64,000 nt of DNA from Palsa-744 sp963734815 (GTDB lineage Bacteria; Actinomycetota; Thermoleophilia; Solirubrobacterales; Solirubrobacteraceae), in NCBI GenBank assembly GCA_963734815.1, contig CAVTIH010000001.1:1316051-1380050 (forward strand), read 5' to 3'. Position numbers and translations under genes: made by a program. Positions within the stretch are counted from its first letter, which is position 1; the number at the start of each line of letters is the position of its first letter. Below are positions 14,740 to 22,549 of this stretch, piece by piece. The notes under the pieces are model-generated. The model was not told the origin of the DNA. It did no database searches and saw only the letters and a program-made list of their open reading frames with translations.

Positions 14740-15816
14740 TCAAAACTCAAACCGCGCCAACCGCAGCCCGCCGCGGGTCTCGCCGGCGCTCATCGCGCTC
14801 AGGGCGGGGACCATCTCGCTGGTGACGAGGCCGTGCTCGGCGGTGAGCTCGTCAATGATCTGGAAGGCGTGGGCGATCCGCTGGGGGGTGTCGATGACGG
14901 TGCTCAGCACCGGGACCTGGCGGCGGACTCGCAGGAGGCTGTCGCCGTGCGGGGGGTGGTCACCGTGGAAGCCCCATATCCCCCGCAGGGTGGTGGCGCC
15001 GGCGGCGTCGGATTCGCGCAGGCGGCGGATCAGCTGGAGGTGCAGCGGGTGGCCGTCGTGGGTGGCGCTGTGAGAGGAGTACACGGTCAGCTTCTGCCAC
15101 AGGTCCAGTCCCCGCTCGTCGCTGGCGGGCAGCTCGTGGGGGGTGGCAAGCAGCTGACCGTCGCGCTTGCACACGCGCACGCGCTCGAGCGTCAGCAGGG
15201 GCTCGCTCAGCAGGCTCCCGAGCTCGGGCATCGCCGCGGCGATCCGCTCGCCGGCGCTGACCGCGACGATCACCGTCGGCACGTCGGCGTTGCGGCTGAA
15301 GAAGCCCGCGCGGAAGCGCCGGCCGCCGCGGGTGCCGTCGACGCCCAGAAGCACGGTTGCGCCGGCGATCCCGTGGCGGTGCAGCGCCTCGCACACCGCG
15401 GCGAACGCGGGCGTGCCGTTGACGCGCTCGCGGCGGCCCACGTAGATCGTCAGCTTGGTGGCCTCCTGGAGCTGCTCCGGCAGTCGCACCGGCCCAATCT
15501 CGCCGGTGAGCAGGCGGGTGCGCTCGAGCGTCATCAACCCGCGGCGCTTGATTTGCAGCACCGGCTCGAGCATCGCTTCGATCCGCTCGCGCCGATCGAC
15601 CGCGATCGAGACGACGGGCAGGTCTTCGGAAAGGCTCAGCAGCCGGTCGGTGCGCAGGTGGTGCAGGCGCCCGAAGCCCTCGGTTCCGCGCAGCAGCACG
15701 CTCGCCGCAAGGCGGTGCCCACCGTAGATTTCCAGCAGCTCGTCGGCGAGCAGCCCATCGGGCGTGCGGTCGCGCTCGCCGAAGTAGGTGGTGAGGGTCA
15801 GGCAGTCCTCGTTCAC
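14740..15816 (-). CDS. Three tandem DUF190 domains, in a fluoride-export operon
   Basis: 358 residues from GTG 15816, which overlaps the stop of the upstream crcB (GTGA). Three homologous blocks of about 110 residues each start with a LT(T/I/V)Y strand (CLTLTTYFGERDR, KLTIYVGRRERV, KLTVYSSHSATH). They continue with a Gly-containing GATxLxG segment (AASVLLRGTEGFG, GATVLLGVDGTRG, GATTLRGIWGFHG) and end in PV(L/V)S/PTVIV strands plus an acidic helix. This is the PII-like DUF190 fold. DUF190 genes are often found next to crcB. A regulatory role for fluoride export is inferred. Most family members have one or two domains, so three is unusual. Confidence 0.82.
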   Translation of the reverse strand: MNEDCLTLTTYFGERDRTPDGLLADELLEIYGGHRLAASVLLRGTEGFGRLHHLRTDRLLSLSEDLPVVSIAVDRRERIEAMLEPVLQIKRRGLMTLERTRLLTGEIGPVRLPEQLQEATKLTIYVGRRERVNGTPAFAAVCEALHRHGIAGATVLLGVDGTRGGRRFRAGFFSRNADVPTVIVAVSAGERIAAAMPELGSLLSEPLLTLERVRVCKRDGQLLATPHELPASDERGLDLWQKLTVYSSHSATHDGHPLHLQLIRRLRESDAAGATTLRGIWGFHGDHPPHGDSLLRVRRQVPVLSTVIDTPQRIAHAFQIIDELTAEHGLVTSEMVPALSAMSAGETRGGLRLARFEF

Positions 15817-16181
15817 AGATGCACCCCGATCGCGTGTCCGAGCGCGGCGGCCCCGACGCCGGCGGCGAGGCTGAGCGCGATGTTGAGCAGTGCGCTGGCG
15901 CCCTCCGCGTCCTCTGCCAGGCGTTGGGACTCGAGCATCCAGGTGGAGAACGTGGTGTAGGAGCCAAGCGTCGCTGTGCCCGCCAGCACCAGCGCATTGC
16001 CGGTGAGCGCCGCTCCGGTGAGCACACCGAGCAGCAGTGCGCCGCTCGCGTTGACCGCGAGGGTGCCGAGCGGAAAGCCGCCCCTCGCGAGGCGTGAGCC
16101 GACTGTGCCATCGAGCATGAAACGCGCGAGCGCCCCGCCGCCGCCGAGCAGCGCCACACCGACCCACACCCATGCGCTCAC
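15813..16181 (-). CDS. crcB: Fluoride channel CrcB/FluC (copy 1)
   Basis: 122 residues, four membrane helices, from GTG 16181 whose bases overlap the stop of the upstream crcB. Hallmarks of the Fluc family: GGALARFML near the N-terminus, the GTLAVNASGALLLGVLTG helix with the conserved Asn, and GSYTTFSTWMLE with the TTFSTxxxE motif lining the fluoride pore. Fluc channels export fluoride as dual-topology dimers. In many Gram-positives two different subunits are encoded side by side, as here, and probably form a heterodimer. Confidence 0.92.
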   Translation of the reverse strand: MSAWVWVGVALLGGGGALARFMLDGTVGSRLARGGFPLGTLAVNASGALLLGVLTGAALTGNALVLAGTATLGSYTTFSTWMLESQRLAEDAEGASALLNIALSLAAGVGAAALGHAIGVHL

Positions 16182-16576
16182 ACGATCACCCGCACGCGCC
16201 GCACGCTCGCCGTGGCCACCCAGATCGCCAGGTAGCCGGCCGCGATGCTCGCTGCGGCGTAGCTCGCGGCGAGCTCGTAGCGGTGGTGTTCGAGCATCCT
16301 GAGGATCTCCACCTGCATCGTCGAGAAGGTGGTGTACGCGCCGCAGAAGCCGGTGCCGAGCAGCGGGCGCCGGTAGGTCGAGAGCGGCAGGCGCTCCTGC
16401 AGCCGGGTGGCGAGGTAGCCGAGCAGGAACGAGCCGCTGACGTTGATCGCGAACGTCGCCCACGGCCACTGCGTGGCGGTGCTCGTGAAGGTCTCGCCCA
16501 GCCACACCCGCAGCAGGCCCCCGGCGGCCCCGCCGACGAAGATCGCTGCGAGCTCGCGTCTGTCTGGATTGGGCAT
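16178..16576 (-). CDS. crcB: Fluoride channel CrcB/FluC (copy 2)
   Basis: 132 residues from ATG 16576. TTG 16591 is in frame and better spaced from AGAGGAG, so five extra residues are possible. Four helices, with GGLLRVWLGE, the Asn-containing FAINVSGSFLLGYLATRL and CGAYTTFSTMQVEILRM motifs. It is the first gene of the operon fluoride riboswitch - crcB - crcB - DUF190, with each stop overlapping the next start, so all three are translated together. Confidence 0.92.
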   Translation of the reverse strand: MPNPDRRELAAIFVGGAAGGLLRVWLGETFTSTATQWPWATFAINVSGSFLLGYLATRLQERLPLSTYRRPLLGTGFCGAYTTFSTMQVEILRMLEHHRYELAASYAAASIAAGYLAIWVATASVRRVRVIV

Positions 16577-16633
16577 TCGGGAAGGGCGCAAGCTGCTGGA
16601 TGCTCCTCTCGCGGGTGGTGTGTCGAGTTCGCG

Positions 16634-16712
16634 AAAGGAGCCATCAGCCCTTGTCCGAAGTGGGCGGTTTGGAAGGCCGCTGTGGGCCTTCACGTCAGGG
16701 CTCCATCTGACT
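16634..16712 (-). ncRNA. Fluoride (crcB) riboswitch
   Basis: Minus-strand leader of the crcB operon. It shows the conserved aptamer parts in order: GATGGAGCC (about 16706-16698), a variable hairpin built on GAAGGCC/GGCCTTC, AAACCGCC (about 16671-16664) and GGGCTGATGGCTCC (about 16650-16637). GGAGCC pairs with GGCTCC to close the stem. The match in order and spacing to the fluoride riboswitch, and its position before crcB, make the call strong. The remaining 16713-16890 up to dprA shows no gene. Confidence 0.88.
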
Positions 16713-16890
16713 TCGCGCAAGATACCGCACGATCGCGCCGCTGGGTGTCGCTGCAATCGTGGATGCATCTGCCGTCGTCCGGCCCTTCGGTCGAGGGCGA
16801 AGCAGGGTGTAGGGGGGAGCAGAGCAGGTGGTTGGACTGCGCGGAGAGCGATGGCCTGACGAAGTCTGTGGCCGCGAAGATCGAGCGGCC

Positions 16891-17991
16891 TCAGATGCAC
16901 ACCACGTAACGCCCGCCGTCTCCGCGCGCGACGGCCCCGCTCAGCTCGAGCTCCACCAGTGCCACGAGCACCTCGCTCGCGGGAGCGCCTTCGAGCGTGC
17001 CTCCGGTGGTGAGCTTGGCCACCGTGTCGTTGCCCGCGCCCACCTGCTCGAGCACGGCCCGCAGGCGCTCCCCCTGCGCCGGGCGCGACACGGCGACCTG
17101 GTGTACTCCTGCTCCGTACAGCGCATCCAACACATCCTGAGGGTCGCGCACCAGCAGTGCGCCCCCGCGCAGTAGCTGGTGGGGGCCGCGAGCGGCCGGG
17201 GCGCTCACGCGTCCGGGGACCGCCGCGACGGCTGTGCCGGCGGCGTCCGCCAGCCGCGCGTGCAGCAGTTCGGCGGGGCGCTCGTATGCCTCCACCACGA
17301 TCACGATGCGCGCGAGCGCCGCCACGATCCGCGTGCGGGCGATGTGGCACCAGCCGCGGGCTGCCGCGCCGCACGGCAGCTCTGCCAGCGCGCAGCCCTC
17401 CTTGGCGATACGTCGATGCAGGCCGCGCCAACTTGCGGGATTGGCCACGTCCACGCCACCCGCCATCACCGTCAGCGTGCGGGCGCCCGCCTGCAGCGCG
17501 CCTTGGTGGGCCGCCGCCGCGATGCCCTCCGCAAGGCCGCTCACCACTGTGATGCCGCTCGCCGCCAAACCGCGCGCGAGGCCGTAGGCGACCTCCATGC
17601 CGTAGTCACTTGCACGGCGCGTCCCCACGATCGCCACCGTCGGTTGTGCGAGCAACTCATGCATGCGCTCGATGTCGCCCGCCACGTGCAGCATCCGCGG
17701 CGCGTCATCCGCGCCCCGCAGCGCAATCGGGTAGTGGGGGTGGTGGCGACAGATCCGCTGCACTCGTTCGGTCGCCGGCAGCGGGTCGCGCTGGAATTGC
17801 GCGTGGCGTTCCAGCAACTCTGTCTTTCGCCTGCCGCCGAGCGCTTTGATCAGCTCTTTGTCGGCGAGCGCCAGCGCCCGCAATAGACGCTCTGGATCGC
17901 GCGCACGGTAGGCCAGCCGTGCGCTCAAGATCTCCAGCAGCCAGGCACGTCGCAGGCATGCGGTGCAGGCGTCCGAGGTCACGCTCATCAC
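16891..17991 (-). CDS. dprA: DNA processing protein DprA
   Basis: 366 residues. ATG 17991 overlaps the comM stop, and ATG 17988 directly follows. The N-terminal helical (SAM-like) part is followed by the Rossmann-like DprA domain (about residues 90-290): YPIALRGADDAPRMLHVAGD, TVAIVGTRRASDYGMEVAYG, VSGLAEGIAAAAHQGAL and HIARTRIVAALARIVIVVEA. A C-terminal winged helix is the rest. DprA protects incoming single-stranded DNA and loads RecA during transformation and recombination. Two usually conserved spots differ: GLAEGIAAAAH in place of GLARGIDAAAH, and the PPG-type loop reads LPCGAAARGW. It remains full length, so probably functional. Confidence 0.9.
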   Translation of the reverse strand: MMSVTSDACTACLRRAWLLEILSARLAYRARDPERLLRALALADKELIKALGGRRKTELLERHAQFQRDPLPATERVQRICRHHPHYPIALRGADDAPRMLHVAGDIERMHELLAQPTVAIVGTRRASDYGMEVAYGLARGLAASGITVVSGLAEGIAAAAHQGALQAGARTLTVMAGGVDVANPASWRGLHRRIAKEGCALAELPCGAAARGWCHIARTRIVAALARIVIVVEAYERPAELLHARLADAAGTAVAAVPGRVSAPAARGPHQLLRGGALLVRDPQDVLDALYGAGVHQVAVSRPAQGERLRAVLEQVGAGNDTVAKLTTGGTLEGAPASEVLVALVELELSGAVARGDGGRYVVCI

Positions 17992-19607
17992 GCTGCCCGC
18001 CTTCCCCTGCCAGCCTCCTGCGCGCGCAGCGAGAGCACCAGCGCGACGTCCTGCTCGCGGGTGCGCGCGCTGCCGTCGAGGTCAGCGGCGGTCCGAGCCA
18101 CGCGCAGTACGCGGGCGATGCCGCGGGCGCTCATCGTGCCCCGCTCCTGCGCGCCGTGCAGCAACCGTTCGGCGCCCTCGCTCATTGCCAGATGGCGGCG
18201 CAACATGGGGGCGTCCATCTGCGCGTTGGTGCTCACTCCCTCGGCGCGCAGGCGCGATGTCTGGCGCTCGCGGGCGCTCACCACCCGCTCGCGGGCCTCC
18301 GCGGAGGAGATCGCCGGCGCGTCGGCCTGATCGCGCCCGCCCAGCCGCGCGGAGGGTCGGTCCCCGCGCATCCCATCCGCTCGATCGGTCTGTCGTGTCC
18401 CCGGCCGCTGCAGGTGGGCGATCAGGTCGATGCGATCCAGCAACGGCCCGCTGAGGCGCCGCTTGTGGCGGGCGATGTCGGCTTCGCCGCACTTGCACCG
18501 ATCCCCTTCCCCGAGGTAGCCGCAGGGGCAGGGGTTGGTCGCGGCGATCAGCGCGAAGCGTGCGGGGTACACCGCCGAATGGCGGGCGCGCACGATCGCC
18601 ACGCGCCCATCCTCTAGTGGCTGGCGCAGCGCCTCTAGGGTGGGGCGCGCGAACTCGGATAGCTCGTCGAGAAACAGTACGCCGCGGTGGGCCAGCACCA
18701 CCTCGCCGACCCACCCGCGCCGGGCGCCGCCGACCAGGCCGGCGGTGGTGGTCGAATGGTGGGGGGCGCGGAAGGGTCGGCGGCGAATCAGCTCTCCATC
18801 CTCCAAGCGGCCCGTGATGCTTTGGATGCGAGTCACCTCGATCGCCTCCGCGCGGCTGAGCGGTGGCAGGATCGTCGGCAGTCGCTGCGCCAGCATCGTC
18901 TTGCCGGTGCCCGGGGGGCCGCTGAGCAGGAGGTTGTGCTCGCCCGCGGCAGCGAGGATCAGCGCCTCGACCGCCTGTGGCTGGCCACGCACGTCACAGA
19001 GGTCCAGATGCCCCGGCCCACTGCTCCAAGCCGCTGCCTCGCAATCGTGCTCGGACTCCTCGCCCCCTGGGCGGTGGGAGGGCAATGGGTCGCCACGCCC
19101 GCCACTCAGTACGCGCGCCGCGCTGGCGAGACACTCGGCGACGCTGACGTCAAGGTCCTCCACCAGCGCTGCCTCACGTGCCCGTGCGCCTGCGAGCACG
19201 AGCGCCTGCAGACCCTCCTCCCGCGCGGCCTGCGCGATCGCCAGGGTGCCGTGGCACGGGCGCACCTCGCCGTCGAGTGAGAGCTCGCCGAACAGCGCGT
19301 GGCTCGCCAGGCGCTTGGGTGGGAGTTGGTTGGAGGCCGCCAGCACCGCACAGGCGAGCGCGAGATCGAGACCGGGGCCAACCTTGGGGATGTCGCCGGG
19401 CGCGAGATTGGCGGTGATCCGCCGGTCGGGGAACTCGTACCCCGAGTTGAGGATCGCCGCGCGCACGCGATCACGCGCCTCGCGCACCGCGACATCGGCG
19501 AGACCGACGATCGTGAACGACGGCAGCCCGGCGCGGATGTCCACCTCCACGGTCACCGCGCGTGTCTGCAGCCCCTCGATCGTGAACGTTCGCGCTCGCG
19601 CCAGCAT
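17988..19607 (-). CDS. comM: ComM/YifB Mg-chelatase-like AAA+ ATPase
   Basis: 539 residues from ATG 19607, preceded by AGGAGG at 6-nt spacing. The N-terminal ChlI-like domain (residues 1-165: ARTFTIEGLQTRAVTVEVDI, RITANLAPGDIPKVGPGLDL) is followed by the Mg_chelatase AAA+ core: Walker A LLSGPPGTGKTMLAQRLP, the APHHSTTTAGLVGG loop and Walker B GVLFLDELSEF. Next are the zinc-finger-like NPCPCGYLG...CKC insert and a C-terminal lid. ComM is a hexameric helicase that promotes branch migration in natural transformation. Its overlap with dprA supports a shared role in recombining foreign DNA, fitting the amount of acquired DNA here. Confidence 0.92.
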   Translation of the reverse strand: MLARARTFTIEGLQTRAVTVEVDIRAGLPSFTIVGLADVAVREARDRVRAAILNSGYEFPDRRITANLAPGDIPKVGPGLDLALACAVLAASNQLPPKRLASHALFGELSLDGEVRPCHGTLAIAQAAREEGLQALVLAGARAREAALVEDLDVSVAECLASAARVLSGGRGDPLPSHRPGGEESEHDCEAAAWSSGPGHLDLCDVRGQPQAVEALILAAAGEHNLLLSGPPGTGKTMLAQRLPTILPPLSRAEAIEVTRIQSITGRLEDGELIRRRPFRAPHHSTTTAGLVGGARRGWVGEVVLAHRGVLFLDELSEFARPTLEALRQPLEDGRVAIVRARHSAVYPARFALIAATNPCPCGYLGEGDRCKCGEADIARHKRRLSGPLLDRIDLIAHLQRPGTRQTDRADGMRGDRPSARLGGRDQADAPAISSAEARERVVSARERQTSRLRAEGVSTNAQMDAPMLRRHLAMSEGAERLLHGAQERGTMSARGIARVLRVARTAADLDGSARTREQDVALVLSLRAQEAGRGRRAA

Positions 19608-19646
19608 GCTCGCCTCCTTTGTCGGACGTGTTCGGGGTCGTCGATC

Positions 19647-19663
19647 AGACGACTGTCCGCAAG
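19647..19663. promoter_or_regulatory. AGAC-GACT-GTC motif in front of comM
   Basis: AGACGACTGTCCGCAAG lies 40 bp before the comM start. The same 17-mer with one change (16/17) lies at 28897-28913 at the start of an HTH gene, and a related palindrome AGACGACCGTCT is at 33535-33546. A shared operator is possible. No regulator is identified. Confidence 0.3.
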
Positions 19664-19785
19664 TTAGGTTGCGCTTGGGACGGTACGCTCGGCCGGGCCT
19701 GGTTGGCGCTGGCTTGCACGCCAGCCGTAAGGCTCCGGCCGCCACCACAACCCCGATCGGATGTCGTTCAAAATGGCTCCCACCA

Positions 19786-19943
19786 CTTCACAAAATGAAG
19801 GGTTGGGGCGCAAAAAGTAAACATCCAACCCACCCGGCTGCTTCACAAAATGAAAGGTTGGGGCCCAAAAGGAACGCATTCAACCCACCCACCACTTCAC
19901 AAAATAAAGGGTTGGGGGCTGAAAAATTACATACTCAACCCGC
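19786..19943. repeat. Three tandem hairpin-forming repeats of about 55 bp
   Basis: Three copies beginning CTTCACAAAATGAAGGGTTGGGG-like at 19786, 19841 and 19895 (periods 55 and 54). Each contains GGGTTGG or a shorter form, an A-rich centre and a CCAACCC partner, so each unit can fold into a hairpin. The periods are not multiples of three, so the repeat is not coding. It is conspicuously A+T-rich and fills most of the 414-bp gap between comM and the hydrolase gene. Confidence 0.75.
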
Positions 19944-20021
19944 CGCGCCGCTCCCGCGACCCGGCGATTTCGTCAGCCCGCGGACGCTCGGCGGAAGCTG
20001 GGCATCGACAACCTGGCGACC

Positions 20022-22154
20022 CTACAACCCGTCCGGATGGCGCTCCACGAAGCCGCCGCCGTCGTCGGAGGGGCCGCCCCAGCGAGAGCCGTCTTCGGCC
20101 AGGGCGACCGTGTCGTAGCGGCGGCCGTCGATCGTCATCCAGGCGTGTTCGGCGTTGGCGTAGATCGTGATGTAGCGGCCGGGGCCGGATTCGCCGTAGG
20201 ACTCGAGACCCGTGGAGTCCTCGGGGGCGGCGAGCAAGCCGCCGCCGTGCAGCGCGTAGGAGACCGAGCCCGAGCAGTCGTAGCCGTCGGAGATGAACGA
20301 GCCATGGCCCCCGCCATACACGTAGGGGCGGGTGGCGATTTCGTCCGCGGCGGCGATCACGCGCGCGACGATCGCTTCGGCGCTGGAGGAGGTGGCGCCC
20401 GGGGCGCCGGCGCCGCCGGCGGTGGAGGTGCTGCCCCCGCCCCCGGCTGGGCTTGCGTGGGGGAAGTAGGCGGAGTCGGCGTGCAGGATCGGTGCCCCGG
20501 AGACGCCGAGCGCGCTCCAGGTGGCGGGGCCGACGACGCCGTCGGCTTCGAGGCCGTGGGCGGCCTGGAAGTGGCGCACCGCCGCCTCGGTGGTGGGGCC
20601 GAATTCGCCGTCGGCGGCGACGTGCAGCGCTTCCTGCAGGTGCCGTGTGGCGGCACCGGAAGAGAGGTGAACGACGGAGCCCATACCGCCCGCGGAGGCG
20701 CCGGCGCCTCCGATCTGCGTGCCCGTCTGCTCCCGCCCGCCGGTGGTGGCACCCGCAAGCGCGGCGCCGTGGCGAGTGGAGGGCGTTTTCGCGGCCGGCA
20801 GCGCGGAGGGGGGAGGGGTCAGCTCGGGCTGGCTGTGCGCGCCGAGGGCCCGCCAGGTGGCGGGCCCGGCGACGCCGTCGACCGTGAGCCCGTGGGCGAC
20901 CTGGAAACTGCGGATCGCGTGCTCGGTTGCGGGCCCGAATTCGCCGTCCACGGCGACATGCAAGGATGCCTGCAGGCGCTCCACCGCCGCGGTCGTGGTG
21001 TGTGCGGAGGCTTCGGCCGCGGCGCGTTCCTTGCTCGTACCGACAGCACCGCTGGTGCCCGTACCGCCAGCGCCACCAACGCCGGTGCCCGCGCCGTCTG
21101 TGACTTCTTCGCTGGCGCCGGCCGCACCGGCTTCCCCTGGCGAAGCGCCATCCGCGCTTTCGAGGATCGCTGGCGCCGCGTAGTTGCCAGTCGGCCCGGC
21201 GCCGGCCGGGATCGCGGTGCCACCCGTTTCGTCGCTGCCCGCGCCTTCGGCGGGAGTGGGTGCTTCCGTCGCGGTCGCGGCGGCGGTGCCAGACGCGCCC
21301 GAGCCTTCGAGCGCGACGGTGCCACCGTTGCCCGCGCCGGGGGTTTCGCCGCCGCCCGCTTCCGCGCTGCCCTCGGCGCCACCACCGGCGGTGGTGCCCA
21401 CCGCGGAGCCCGCGCCTGCGGGCGTGTCCGCGACCGCGAGCGTGCCGCTCGCGCCGGGGGAGGAGATCGCTTCGCGCACTTCCCCGGGCGCCGGTTCGCT
21501 GGTTTCCCCAGCGAGGTCGCGAAGCACGGCGGCGCCGGAGAGCACCGGTGGCGCTTGCACGGCGAGCGCGTGGGAGGTGCGGGCGCCGACGATGCCGTCG
21601 ACGGTGAGCCCACGCGTGGACTGGAAGCGGCGCACCGCCGCTTCGGTTTCGGGCCCGTACACGCCGTCGGTGGCGATCCCCAGCGCGCGCTGCAGCAGGC
21701 GCACCTGGCGGCCTTCGCTGCCGGAGCTCAACACGATCTGATGCGTGGTCGTCGTGATCGGGTCGAGCCCGGTGGGCGCGGCCCCCGCGGTGGCGACGCC
21801 GCCGCCGGAGTCCAGCAGTGCCGCGGCGGGTCCGGCGGTGAGCGCCACGAGCGCGCCCAGCGAGAGCCGCTTGGCGCGCGAGGAGGCAGGCACGAAGCGC
21901 AGCTTCACGGCACGCCGGCGGGCGCGGGAGCGACCGAGGGAGAGATCCCATGGCTCGCGTTCGGCGAGGTCACGCGCGGCCTGGCGGCGGGCATCGATCA
22001 ACGCTGCGAGGGACACCGGCGATACCAGTGCAAGCTTCGAGCTCCCACCGCGTCGGGCGCTGCGGACGGCGTCACGGCGGCGGCGAGCGCGCGAGCGAGC
22101 GAGCGAGGCCTCCCAGGGCTCAAGGGTGGCGAGGTCACGGGCGTATCCCGACAT
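20022..22154 (-). CDS. Peptidoglycan hydrolase, three PG-binding domains and NlpC/P60-like domain
   Basis: About 710 residues from ATG 22154; GTG 22166 is possible, but the AAGGA site sits too close to it. A basic N-terminus of about 80 residues precedes a hydrophobic segment (SLGALVALTAGPAAALL). Three PG_binding_1 domains follow: RQVRLLQRALGIATDGVYG, ERLQASLHVAVDGEFG and RHLQEALHVAADGEFG, each ending in VDG(I/V)(V/A)G. Long Ala/Gly/Thr-rich linkers separate them. Residues about 590-690 form a cysteine-peptidase domain with the nucleophile in GYDCSGSVSYAL and the His in NAEHAWMTID. Probable role: cleaving cell-wall peptides during growth. The c-di-AMP riboswitch upstream agrees with this class of target. 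Confidence 0.85.
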   Translation of the reverse strand: MSGYARDLATLEPWEASLARSRARRRRDAVRSARRGGSSKLALVSPVSLAALIDARRQAARDLAEREPWDLSLGRSRARRRAVKLRFVPASSRAKRLSLGALVALTAGPAAALLDSGGGVATAGAAPTGLDPITTTTHQIVLSSGSEGRQVRLLQRALGIATDGVYGPETEAAVRRFQSTRGLTVDGIVGARTSHALAVQAPPVLSGAAVLRDLAGETSEPAPGEVREAISSPGASGTLAVADTPAGAGSAVGTTAGGGAEGSAEAGGGETPGAGNGGTVALEGSGASGTAAATATEAPTPAEGAGSDETGGTAIPAGAGPTGNYAAPAILESADGASPGEAGAAGASEEVTDGAGTGVGGAGGTGTSGAVGTSKERAAAEASAHTTTAAVERLQASLHVAVDGEFGPATEHAIRSFQVAHGLTVDGVAGPATWRALGAHSQPELTPPPSALPAAKTPSTRHGAALAGATTGGREQTGTQIGGAGASAGGMGSVVHLSSGAATRHLQEALHVAADGEFGPTTEAAVRHFQAAHGLEADGVVGPATWSALGVSGAPILHADSAYFPHASPAGGGGSTSTAGGAGAPGATSSSAEAIVARVIAAADEIATRPYVYGGGHGSFISDGYDCSGSVSYALHGGGLLAAPEDSTGLESYGESGPGRYITIYANAEHAWMTIDGRRYDTVALAEDGSRWGGPSDDGGGFVERHPDGL

Positions 22155-22179
22155 AGGGCGCAGCACATCCTTTCGACAT

Positions 22180-22325
22180 TGCGGTGGCGCCTACGGGGTT
22201 AGCTGTCGGGCTCGCGCAGTACGCTACGCCGCAGACGCGGCGATTCGCCCCCGCGGTCCTTGCGGACCGCATTGGTTCCCCCGCTCACCCTTCCCGTGGG
22301 AAGGAGGATTCGGCACGAACGAGGG
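22180..22325 (-). ncRNA. c-di-AMP (ydaO/yuaA) riboswitch
   Basis: Minus-strand leader of the hydrolase gene. It contains the conserved blocks of this aptamer in order: GTGCCGAATCC, GGGTGAGCGGGGGAACCA, CGGGGGCGAATCGCC and GAGCCCGACAGCTAACCCCG followed by TAGGCG. The last two are the signature GGGGCGAAUC / CCCGACAGCUAACCCCGUAGGC of ydaO RNAs. In Actinobacteria this riboswitch typically precedes cell-wall hydrolase genes, as here. The rest of the gap (22326-22549) shows no gene, only the small duplication described under findings. Confidence 0.88.
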
Positions 22326-22549
22326 GCACCGTATCAGGTTCGAATGCAATTTGTGTCGCATGGGAAGGGTTGCAAGCGATGTTGCCGACGGCCCCCTTGG
22401 GGTGTCGCGGGGGGCGCGTCCGCGCGCCGCTGTGCGGGTCCGATCCGAGCGGGCGCGGGCTTCCCTGCCCGCGAACAGCGCATCGATTGGCCGGAGCGGT
22501 TCAGCCCCACCGCCGCGCGCCCGAGATGTCTGCGCAGCGTGAGCGAGAT

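Noticed and set aside
14515..15960. 481-codon plus-strand frame over DUF190 and crcB
   Set aside because: Composition is Ala/Gly/Arg-rich without motifs. The minus-strand genes have clear families, overlaps and a riboswitch.
20037..22202. 721-codon open frame on the plus strand opposite the cell-wall hydrolase
   Set aside because: It is the mirror of a long Ala/Gly-rich coding sequence with strong codon bias. It has no domain, and the minus-strand frame has three PG-binding domains and a catalytic Cys.
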